NCBI GenBank assembly: GCA_028583405.1
Contig: CM053248.1
Location: 23,362,543 to 23,426,542, forward strand
From: Pogonophryne albipinna
Lineage: Eukaryota > Chordata > Actinopteri > Perciformes > Artedidraconidae
Direction: 5' to 3'
Length of the DNA stretch: 64,000 nt
The notes beneath the pieces were generated by a model. It made no database searches. It was not told where the DNA came from and saw nothing but the letters and a program-made list of their open reading frames with translations. Of this stretch, positions 47,151 through 61,289 are shown piece by piece. The stretch's first letter is position 1. Every line of letters begins with the position of its first letter. Position numbers and translations under genes: made by a program.

Positions 47151-50100
47151 AGTTATGATATAATAAATAAATATATATAATAAAAAAGAAAGTTACACAA
47201 TTTACAAAATACACATCCTGTAACAGTTCTTAGGAAAGGAATGGCTTTACCCTATTAATAGTATATATAATATATATTACATCACAAACACCGCAATATG
47301 TCTCATGTATTGTTATTTGATCCATTAGAATTTGAAAAGTAAATAAACCATGGCAGTTAATTATTTTATCCCATTGCTCAGATGAAAGCCTTATATACTT
47401 ATTTGTTTGTGTTATGTGTCTTTTGTGAATATTTATACAGTCAAGTGGCAATCTGTAAGACTTCAGTCCTGGTGGATTTGGGGATTTACTATAGTTGTAA
47501 CAAGAACGCGATGTTGCTTGGTACTAAAAGGCCAGAAAATACCTAGGGGAGCAAAACTAATTATTGTTATTTTCAAGAAAAAGCTCAGAAATAATTTAAT
47601 GGTTTCATTTTACCTCGTCCCTGTTGCTCCGTCTACTAGTTAGTGAGACTACAGTAGTTAAAAAATGGTTGATACAAGCAGTGCTGCGAACAAAAAAGTC
47701 AAATAAATAAGAACACATTTAATTTTTGTTTTCTTTTTTAAATACTCAAAGAACTTAAAGATGTCACTTTTTTCCATCAATTGACCCGTTTTCTGTTTAA
47801 CAAAATCAGGATGAAATGTTCAACCAGATGACATGCAAGCTAATCTGGGGGCTATACCGTTAGCGCTTTCAGCAACCAACCACAACCTGAGGCTAACATT
47901 AACCTCATTAGCAGCTCGCCATCACAGTGGAGTTACGAGGAAACTGACCTGACGTGAAGCTAGCAGTTTTACCTATTAAGAACTATTGAGCTGCCATGGC
48001 TGAGCATGTTTGTTTTCAGTTTGAGAGATTTTAACTAAAACCTTTAAGCTGGGGAATGTAAAATATTATGCTGTCACATTTAAGGATCATAAAATAAATA
48101 TAATTAATATAAAATATAGGCAGCTTCTGCAGCAGCCTGGTTCTTGCTTTCTGTGCATAAAGAAGTGGAAATCCAAGCTAAGCATGGTAACAAAAAGAGC
48201 TTGACTGTTCATGTGTGATCCAGCTTCAAATGGAGCCTCTTGGGAGTGTAGGAGCCTCATAATATTGTGAAATGGAATATGTCTTCGGGGAACATGTTTT
48301 AGATGGTGATGAATAAGATGTTTTTCAGTGTTTTCCATGGCTCCTGACCTTTTTTTCAGTAGTTTGGACCTGCAGCAGCATAGATGCTCAGACTCCTATA
48401 GCCTCCTTTTGATGTAAGCCTTGCTTAGGCAGCTCGACCTCTGACCTCCACTTCTCCATGGATACTAAAGACCGACCTCTCCCTTTTCTTTTGCTCCTTT
48501 CTATTCCTTTCAATACATTTTTTAATCAATACCAGTTTTTGCTGTCAGCGCATTTTCCCCCCGTTCTTTAAAATTACCTACTTAGTAATCCCTCCCGTTG
48601 TGAGTACGGCTCTTTCTGCTCTGCAGCGAGAAGAAAAGATAACGACGAGAAAGGGAGCCGACAATTAGAGACGGGGTGAAGCGATATCTATACCCGGATT
48701 CACTGCTCTTTCACAGCTTAGTAAATACTGCAAGCAAAAGCTGCCTTTAGGTATAAATGAATGCCGAGTATCTCCTGAAATAGCCAAACACGGCTGCTGC
48801 AGAAGGGTTTCAGTGCTGCTCTTCATTTGCTCTTTTGGGGCATTGCCTCAAAACATTTTACCGCTGTCTTGTCGAGCTCTATAACACTGTATAGGATGCT
48901 TTTGGGCAAACTATAAAGGGAAATTGGAAATATGGAGATAGTAAGTTATTAGAAAAGTGTTTATAATACCCTTTTCCACAAACGTAAGATAATGCAGTCT
49001 TTTTAAACATGGGAAAACCAGCTAAAAATAGGTTATGTGAGTTGAGTATAGTCGAGTCAATTACGAATGGTCAGAAGAGACTGAAACGTTTTTAAAAGTT
49101 GTACATCGAGAGGAGAAGAGGGCAACATTCAGTATGCAGAAAAGTCAAGACTTGTTAACCGTGACTTTAACTGATATCATCTCTCCACTCTTGAGATCTC
49201 CCTCTAGCCCTTTATTAATGCTGAGCTAAAGCACCTGTATCATACCACTTTACCTGTATCTTAACTCGGCATGCCATCAAAACAGCTTGAGCTCCATTAT
49301 TCATGCTCCTCATCTGCAGTACTAGCAACACTGTATAACTTAGGAACAGGGATGCTAATTAAAGAACTGCACCCAGACATCCTCTAAGGCAGTGTGCACT
49401 CTTTAAACTGGGGCAGATGAGGCCAGTAATGTTCCATCTATTCAAACTGGTGATGTTGCATTGTTTGACAGCCTTTAAAGGCCTGTTCAGATGTTGTGCT
49501 CCTCACTGCTCTGTGTGTCTTTCTGCTTCCTCTCCAGTGTGTATGTAGCACACAGGAGCACGTGAGATGTGTGATGCTGCCATGTGAGACTCAGAGTGGG
49601 TGTGACTGTGAGAGGAAGCAGGATGCTGTGTCAGGTCTGGTGTTAAATGCAAATTCATGTGGGTGGCTAAGAAGACAGGGAGAAATGCAAGGGGATTAGG
49701 AAACATGGACTTAAAACAACTTCTTTTTGTATTATTTTCATTAAAGTGAGGCACTGATACAGTTTATAAAATGATACGGACCAATGTGATCACATGATAA
49801 AAGATGGCAGCAAAAGATCAGATCATAACCTTATATCCAAACTAACCTATCGAATGATTCTCTTTACTGAAATAACTAAACATACATTAGCCATTTGATT
49901 GAGTACCTTTATCATGTCAAAATGACATTACGGCAGCATGTTGTCGATGGGATGAGCGGGCTTCCCATGTAGCAGACGGATTGCAACATCCCTATTTCAA
50001 TTCTGATTGTGTTGCATGTCATCCATCGTTGCTCTCTGTCTGCTTCTAAAAAAAGTGTTTTAAAAAAAAATGTTGATTAATAGTCACAATCCAAATGAGA

Positions 50101-50799
50101 TGCTTAAAAAACATTTGAATATTGCACAAGCTGCAAGGCATCCTAAAAATATGACTCCCCTCACTGTCTTGCAGCACCACTATCTTTTGAATAAACCTGA
50201 ACCATAGTTAAAGATCCACCTTTCCGTAAAGATTGTGTCTCCTCCTGCTGTGTCTGAGGAAATGTGGAGATGCTCTTTTACAATGTGCCCAGGCAGCCTG
50301 GAGATAAGCCTGACTCTCCATCAATCATAAAGGCAGCATGGTTCTGTCTGCAGTGTGTGTGCTCCCTCAGTCCTGCCCCATGGTGCCTGACCTTCACACA
50401 TACTCACACACAGTATAGGACATGTGTTGATGCCTTCTCCTTTCTCTTTGCATTTGCTTTCTTGATCTCAGTGTGGTCTCACCAACTGAAATATTGATGT
50501 GAGGAGACTGTAGTTTGTTGTGTTGTTGTTTGGAGAAAGTGCCATCCCTTGGTCTGGGCTGTGTGTGGAGGCACTGAGGCTCAGACAGATCAACAGCATG
50601 GGTCCATCTGCATCAACCTGCAGGTTTCTGTGTGGATCTCTTTTGTATACAGCCCATTCCATCAGAGTGGAAGAGTGGTGTCCCTGTTTACTCCTGACAC
50701 ACAATCTGCTCTATTCTCTTTTATGTGTACAATCTGTGTTTTTCATGCTAATAGCTTCCCTTTTTGATGCATATATTTACCTCCTACATTAGTCTCCAT

Positions 50800-51045
50800 G
50801 AGAACCAATCCTGTAAAAGCGCCATCCAAGAAAAGCCCAATGTCTACAGAGTGATGTCACTATGTTACGGAAGAAAACAAAAGAGACCAATGGAGGTGTT
50901 TCAGGCAGGGGGGAGTGTGTGGGAGAGAAACTCCCTCTGGAGGGAACTATGGGATTTTAGCCTTTGCAGACATTTGAATGCACAACACACCTATATGCTA
51001 CAAGGAAGATAAACCCCCCCCCAAAACATAATAGAGCCCCATTAA
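50800..51045 (+). mobile_element. MITE copy ending CATAATAGAGCCCCATTAA
   Basis: It shares GTGATGTCACTATGTTAC, GGAGAGAAACTCCCTCTGGA and CTTTGCAGACATTTGAATGC with 36440-36722 and ends with the same family terminus. The left end is unclear. Confidence 0.6.
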
Positions 51046-51093
51046 TATAAATCAGATTGCACTGCAAGTTTTTATTTATTATTTAGAGGCAGG

Positions 51094-51635
51094 TGTTGGG
51101 GAAACTTCTGAAGCAAATGGAGTCAGGACTCAGAGAGACACGAGGAGAGCTGGAGCTTTGATGGCAAACACTGACGGTTTATTTGGAGCTTCGGCCGGGG
51201 AATTCACACGACATGTCACGGGCCACGATCTGACCACACGGTTGAGATTCCACAATCAATTCTGAAGAAATCTTCTGTAGCTCCAGGTGTTAACTAGTTC
51301 AGAGTGTAATAATCAACATTCTTCATCAGCGAGACTAAACGAATATAGACCCTGAATCTAACTAGAGCTGTCGTCCATAGAAAAGTATGTGCGCCAGGGA
51401 ACCTAGGTTCCAGAGAAAAGAAGGGCTTCTAGATGTCCCTGAACAACAAACTATCTCATGGCGGCTTGTGCTCGGTCATAAGCTGGCAACAACAATGCGC
51501 CCAGCTGCCCCTCCTTAAGAGAGATAGCAGCAATACCCAAGGCCGTAGACCTATGCCATGGGAAAAGAGACAGTAAAGAGAGAAAACGATGAACTGGGTC
51601 GAAGGTTGAATACCTAAGCAAATGATTCCCTGACA
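51094..51635 (-). mobile_element. Solo LTR, antisense, with 5-bp target duplication
   Basis: On the minus strand it runs from TGTCAGGGAATCATTTGC to TTTCCCCAACA (TG...CA ends), 542 bp. It is flanked by identical GCAGG (51089-51093, 51636-51640). Near its 3' side the minus strand carries AATAAA (plus TTTATT at 51179-51184) followed by a CT-rich stretch, as in an LTR R-U5. No internal gag-pol sequence is adjacent, so this is a recombined solo LTR. The 5-bp duplication is typical of Ty3/Gypsy elements but also occurs in other LTR groups, so the family is open. Confidence 0.8.
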
Positions 51636-54600
51636 GCAGGAGTCTCCACTCTCTGTGTTAGCTGCTTCACTTCTAAAACAGGTCTGTCATCAAAGTTAGA
51701 GGTGCGGAAAGATCCAACTTTGATCACCTGCTTAAAGTCCTGAGTCTTTATACTGTAACTCATCAGCTTTGCAGAATCCTCCCCCCCTCCTCCCCCTTGA
51801 GCACTCATGTTTTTTTAAACAGCAGAGAGCTTGGGGGAGAGCCAGGTACACTATTAGAGGTGGGAGAGAAGGTAATCCTGGCTCTCCGATCTCAAAATAT
51901 CCCTGCTCGTCCTTTTATTTTGCTGCTTTTCTCCACTCTGATACCTCTCGGCACCGCTATGAAGATTCTTACCTATCAACTTTTATTTTACAGACCCATC
52001 TCGCCACTCTCCTGCATTAGCCTCCAAAATATTGTATTGTACCTTATTTTTCACGTAAAGTAAAGAGGGTGTACTTTTGGCAGCCAGTGAGCCTGGGCTA
52101 GCATGGCATGAAGGGCAAAGACTCGCAAAGGCAGCTGGGGGTAGGGAGAAGGAGAGAATTGATTTTCCAGAGAAGTCTGCCCTCGGGGCTCCGACTGGCT
52201 CCTGATGGAAAAGGCCAGCCAGTGACCTTAAGGCTCCACTGATCCTATGGTTCTATCCAGAGATGACGTTTTTTTTTATTGCAAAGCCAGAGTGTTTATT
52301 CAGAGGCGAGCTTTAGCACTGCTGGATCAGAAAGGTGTCAAAGACCTGTGTGGTGTACCCAATGGAAGCTTTGTGATGGTGTTTTTGTGTTGGTGTATTT
52401 CTGTGAATGTGAGCGTAACCCTGTTTGCCCTTCACCGAGAGCACAACATCCCCTCTGGCATTTCTGGGAGATGGAGAAGTAACGGGATGAGAGACGCTCA
52501 GAGAAACAGACGAATCACAACACACACACACAGTCCCATCGGCTGGCTGGCAGCCATGACAGATGGGGGAGTTCAGTTCACAGGGGGGGGTTGCCATGGA
52601 AACGAGCATCAGTGCTACCCTGAGCCTCTCTGCATAAGCCGAGAGAGATAGAAAGGCTGCAGCGTGGGCAGCCTTTTGCTGCTTGTTTATGAATTATTGT
52701 TGTTGCGCAACAAGTCGTCAGGTTCACGACTCATTTCCTATTTTTAGAAGCGAGGGACAGTGATTGGCCGCTTGTGCGAATCCTAGTGTTTGCAGTTTAT
52801 AGATTTGTTTACGAACGACAGCCATGATCAGTAACTGTGTCAGGGAGAAAGTGTGTCACGCCGAGCGGACAGAGGGATATTTTCTCCCCTCCTCTCTGAG
52901 CTGCCACACAGAGGACAGTTATCACATCCATCCTCTCATTCCCCTCTACATTTACATCACTCTGAACAGCAGCTTCACACTTTCTGCCCTTTTTCTCCTC
53001 GCTCTTTGATTCCTGTCATCGATCCCGTTTAAGAGCAAACGTTGCAGAGCACCAATCGGCCCAGGAAGGGTCTAACTAGATGTGACAGCCGCTAAAGGCC
53101 AATCTAGCCCGACAACGCCATATGGATCCTTACTGCGACAGCCCTCCTGCTCCATTGCTCCTGTTATTTATCTTCATGTGATGAAACATGCACTCAGAGA
53201 TGATTTTAGAGTATACAGCAGCATAATCATGCACACACACTATTATTCTCTCACACACGCACACCTGTTTCCTCTGCCTTGCACAATCAATGTCATAAAA
53301 CAAACACTCGAAACAACAACAAAAAATGTCCCTTAAATTATTTCGGCTTCTTGCTTTAAATGTTTCAAACTATGCCACCAAGCAGATAATATACACTATT
53401 TTGTTATCAACAAGGCTGTAGGCTAATCTGCAACCTGCTGATCAATGAAACCGTCATTTGAAAGGAATTGTTCCACTTTTTCGGAATGATTTACCTGTTT
53501 TGGGTAAAGAGTTAAATGAGAATATATATAATCCTTTTGTGTTTATGAGGTAAATATGCTAGCTAGCTTAGCTTATTAGCTAATCATATTATAGGCATTT
53601 AGGACGACATGATCAGAGCAGCTGGTCACATCATATTTGTTTTAGTCAAATGATTTAATAATATAACCATATTAGATTTGTTAAAGAATTTCCTATATTT
53701 TTGAGTAGGCAACAGTTTATACTGACGGCTCTGTGCAGCTATTGTCACAATATCAGATATTCACTACATGACTAAAAGCATTCATCATAGCTACATTTGC
53801 ACAATACCGTAAAAAAAATTGACAAATAAAAAAATTGACAAATAAAAAAAATAAAGCTTACATTTAAATTCACCTTTAACTTTGTTTATCAAGGGCTTTG
53901 GGGGAGGGAGAAACGATTAATGATTTAGGGAGCGCTGGATTATTTATACTCTATTAGCATCTGTGCATAATTAACATAATGTATTTGTATATGCACATTG
54001 ACCAATAACGTCTTAAAACAATTCAGATGAATACATACAGTATTCAGTATTTAAAATGGCTTGTGGTGGTTGACTCCAAATGGAAAATGTAGTTATTTTT
54101 ACACTACCTGCTGCTGTTTGATTATCATCAAGCTGAGATTTAATGGCATATTTGTCACTTCTTGACAATCTACACACAGCTCCATCCAAATGAAACTGGA
54201 CTATAGGTCTAATCAGCCAGGTCTTAATGTGCTTCTAACCTCATGTAGGGATGTGGGCAGCTGAAGGGTTTTAAACATGTATTAGTTGCCACCTAATCAC
54301 CTTGGTGACCTCTGAGCCAAGAACTATCTCACATCTCAATTTCTCTTCATTCACAAACAAATCATCTCTTACAGTACATACAATATCTCATGTCTGAAAA
54401 TACTACTGCAAACAGAGTAATGGTATGCGTGTGTAAGAGTGTGAGAATATGCATGAGTGAAAGAGATTGAGTTTATACGAGAGTACAGTGTGTGTATGTG
54501 GGATCATGATGACGTGTGTGAGAACAAGTATGATGAATGGCCGGAACAGCCTCTCATACCTCCGCCCTCACACACAGGGGTCACTAATGGATCTGCATAT

Positions 54601-54793
54601 TATATTCCTGTACATTAAACTATGTGAGGATGTAATGTGTGGCAAGCATATATATCACTGTTGTATTGTAGTAATAACTGTATATGGATTAACCTTGTGA
54701 GTATTCTTCTCCTGATGTGTGCTTTACCTAATGTATCCTTACACCTGCCAATAACCTAATCCCCTTTTTCCATCTCTTCTTTCCTCTGTCCAG

Positions 54794-54950
54794 TGAGAAG
54801 AGGAAGCTGCAGGTGAACATCACGAGTCCCATCCAGTGCAGCATGAACGGGAGGAAGTGCACGGTCATCGTCGAACCCAAGATCAACCAATCACAGCCAG
54901 ACTTCACCAAGAGCAGATCGGGTTACATCCTGGCTGTTCCTGGCAACTAA
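54794..54950 (+). CDS. myo1d: myo1d last exon: C-terminus and stop
   Basis: Acceptor TGTCCAG|T completes the split Ser codon; it then encodes residues 316-366 and TAA at 54948-54950. EKRKLQVNITSPIQCSMNG is followed by RKCTVIVEPKINQSQPDF, then TKSRSGYILAVPGN. The very end, (S/N)RSGxIL(S/A)VPGN, is the distinctive myosin-Id terminus. It lies 27 kb from the previous exon; phase and homology together make the link secure. Confidence 0.94.
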
Positions 54951-54995
54951 AACAAATGGGCCAAATGAAAACCGTGACAGCTGATTTCAGAAGCC

Positions 54996-55052
<57 letters not shown>
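54996..55052 (+). repeat. (ATG/GAT)n microsatellite in the 3' UTR
   Basis: About 19 uninterrupted ATG units, starting 46 bases after the stop codon. An Asp-rich ORF across it is only the repeat read in a different frame. Confidence 0.95.
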
Positions 55053-55054
<2 letters not shown>

Positions 55055-55803
55055 GATGATTCAGCTCTGATTCACTTCTTTTGTGTCACCAGCATCTGAT
55101 TGTGTGACGATTTAGATCACTCTGTAGGAGGGTTGTGGTAATTAAATCCTCCGTATGCAAAGCCATGCCAAATTTGACCTGTTTCGTAGACCTCTATGCA
55201 ATGTTACTATGAACAGGAAGTGTGCTTTACGCCTACATGCAAGATACACAGGTTTTTATAAAATGCACTACAGGATAATCCACCAAAGTGGTGTTCTTTC
55301 TTTTTGAAAATCCAAATTTCATATGATTTGCTTTGTGCAATATTTACTTTATCGTAGTAGTTAAGATGAGAGGAGATTAGTGGGGGGAAATAGAAAAAGG
55401 CTCTACAGGAATTTATACTTGGGGCAGCTCCCTGGGTAGTACAAATCTAAACCGGAAGTAAGATGATATTTATGTATGACTGATTCTTCATGAACTTGAT
55501 TGATTATGCTCTAAAGTAGAAGAAAAAACCCTTGTTGTGGTACCTACTTACCTACCTACCTGGTAAATGAAAGGAAATGCAGCGTCCACTTTGAGTTCTG
55601 AAATGTTTACAATCACGTGAGAACAGCGACGTGTGATTCAGTGGTTCAGTCCGTGTCTGAGGCACCGACTCTAAACTCATCGTAGACGCTGAGCAGAATG
55701 TGTTGACCATGTCCTGATCAACCTGCTATGCAAAGTGTTAAAAAATCTTTGTATACTCTCTACTGCAATATGTACTTTTATAATCCTCTAATACTGCTTA
55801 TAT

Positions 55804-55809
55804 ATTAAA
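55804..55809 (+). promoter_or_regulatory. Candidate myo1d poly(A) signal ATTAAA
   Basis: ATTAAA with the T/G-rich TTTTGTGGCGG about 20 nt downstream. A weaker ATTAAA occurs at 55141. No canonical AATAAA lies near the stop. Confidence 0.4.
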
Positions 55810-56080
55810 GATAGAATATACCTTTTGTGGCGGCACTTAAACTGCATTAATAGATACTAGATATCCAAAGCATTATACTTTCCAAAGTATATTCAATTCC
55901 TAGACTTAAGTTTAGTAACAGAGTGTTGCTGGCCAGTACTGTATAATCCCACGTGAACTCCAGCCCCTGAACGTAGTCTCATTGTCTGTCTTTGTGGTGG
56001 GTGAATAGCCTAATGAACTGTAATGTTCCTTCATCCTGTGAAATAGACACATCTCCCACTCATCAGAGAGAGAGAGAGAG

Positions 56081-56346
<266 letters not shown>

Positions 56347-56484
56347 AATGTCCACAGTGAAGTCTGGACTGCTGGCCTACTTTCCCTCCCTGTCTAATAA
56401 TGGGTGAGACATTTTGTGACTATTTGGAGACATTGGCTGTGGACGAAGTCTAGTTAGGAAGGTTCCTTACTAAATGATCTATAA

Positions 56485-57551
56485 CAGGGGTGGGGAACCT
56501 TTTTCCTCTCAAGGGCCTTTTCAATTTTTTCAACATCCTCCGAGGGCCGTACAAATGATTGACCTCTGCTTAAAAATACTAAAATCACAGCCCATTAATT
56601 TGGCCTTTCTTTCATGCTGTGCAAAGAAAAAGCAATCTCTTAGCTAAATCCAGATATCTTACCATGACTCGCGCATGCATGCACGTGCACGGTTGTGGCA
56701 TGACCTCCAAAACAGAAACATATAGACACAACATGTGTGCAAATGTATTTAGTTTCCTATCCATGTGGACACGATTTAAGTGGGGGGAGACCTAACCTCC
56801 TCTAGGGGGGTCCGGGGGCATACTCCCCCGGGAAGATTTATTTTTAAATATTGAAGTTAAAAGCATCACTCTGGTGCACTTTGAGAGCAAAATGAAGAGA
56901 TCTATGGATACATCTCTCAATACCCATATGAAACAGAACTGTAAGCAGATGTTCTTTTTCTTTATGGATATTTTACAAATCACTCCCCTTTCAAACTGTA
57001 TTCTTGTTTATTAATAACAATTTTTTTGTACGGTCATATAGTATTTTACACCCGATTACTTTATTCTCTTATTTTTGTATAACTATAATGATCATATAAA
57101 GATGTGCTTTTACCTCACTGGTTGTAGAAAAAGCTTCTTATATTCGTTAGCATAGCTAGCTAACCAGATGCTAATAACAACAGAGTTATTGACTGTATGA
57201 TCAGTATGACAGATGAACAGATGGGCTTACAACTAAAGACACAGCCACGCAAAAACTGCGGCATGAGTACGGCTCCTTATGGGTACTGCAATTTCTGGTG
57301 CTCTCAGTCAGAACTGCACCCCTGTCAGACGAGACATATACCACGTGATGACACGTTAGGCTCGTGTTGTGTTCAAGGACCCTGACATTGGCCAGGAAAA
57401 ACAGGCTTCTCTTGTTTATTTTGTTTGCGTTCTTGATTTCTTTAATTTTTTTCTTTTTTGCGTGTGTTTCTAAATTACCTCGAGGGCCGTAGGCTACCAA
57501 ATGGTCTTGCGGGCCGTATACGACCCGGGGGCCGGAGGTTCCCCACCCCTG
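56485..57551. mobile_element. 1067-bp hAT with perfect 8-bp target duplication
   Basis: The ends CAGGGGTGGGGAACCTTTTT and (other strand) CAGGGGTGGGGAACCTCCGG are flanked by identical ATCTATAA (56477-56484, 57552-57559). The interior has the GAGGGCCGTA words near both ends and a GGGGGGTCCGGGGGCA block (56806-56821), but no transposase. Non-autonomous. Confidence 0.9.
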
Positions 57552-57559
57552 ATCTATAA

Positions 57560-60520
<2,961 letters not shown>

Positions 60521-60524
60521 CCTC

Positions 60525-61066
60525 TTAAAGGGACAGTTCACCCCAAAACACAAAATATACTTACGTGTAGTGGACCAAACTGCACCCAACAACTGTACAA
60601 CTGCCTAGAATGAAAGCGTGCATGAACTCATGGAAGAGTGACTCAGGCTTGTGACAGCGAGAAATGTAAACAACAATGACATCCTCCTCAGCTGAGCTGT
60701 AACGAGAGCTAACTGTGTCAAAGCATGTTTGTTTTCACACATTGATACGGTTGGTGGGTGTACTTCAGTAGATAGAAAGAATAGGGAGAAAAATAGTTCC
60801 TGCTCATTAAAATGGTCCGTTGATGATCTCAAGTAAACGGGTCATGATTTCTGGAAAGAGACATTGCTGTTGACTTTTACAAATGTGCTTTTTGTTCAAC
60901 CCAAGCCAAGTGCCATTTAGTTCCATTACATTGGAAATAAGTCAGTCACTCTACATCCGATATCTCCAACACTGAACTCACACTGAGACAATCTAGACGG
61001 ATAAATAGCACTACAGGTAAGAAGAAATCATTGTATTAATATTTTTGGTGAATAGGGTTCCTTTGA
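60525..61066. mobile_element. TTAAAGGGACAGTTCACCCC MITE
   Basis: The left end TTAAAGGGACAGTTCACCCC is a widespread fish MITE terminus. The right end (other strand) TCAAAGGAACCCTATTCACC is a decayed copy. The interior words TTCCATTACATTGGAAATAA, ATATCTCCAACACTGAACTC and AAATAGCACTACAGGTAAGA are familiar from this family. No transposase. Confidence 0.65.
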
Positions 61067-61289
61067 GGCTTTTCCCTATCAAAATTGAGCCTACAATACG
61101 AGAGTGTTATACTGCAAAGTGCAGATCTAAACATGAGTGCTAATCAGTCAACAGCTGGAGGTAGAAAAACACAAATGGCCACCTTCAACGATCAGTGCAT
61201 TTTATTTTTCCATCACAGTACAAAAATAAATGAAAATAAGCAGAAACCAACCGAAAAAAAAGGTTCAATTACAGTAACAGCTTTTTTGT

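Larger units (their letters stand above)
54951..55830 (+). other. myo1d: myo1d 3' UTR (probable extent)
   Basis: Non-coding sequence follows the stop: a (GAT)n tract at 54996-55052, then ordinary AT-rich sequence. The end is set by the candidate poly(A) signal at 55804. Without transcript data the true end is uncertain. Confidence 0.5.

Noticed and set aside
54836..55099. Asp-rich protein downstream of myo1d
   Set aside because: It is an off-frame reading of the last exon and the GAT repeat.
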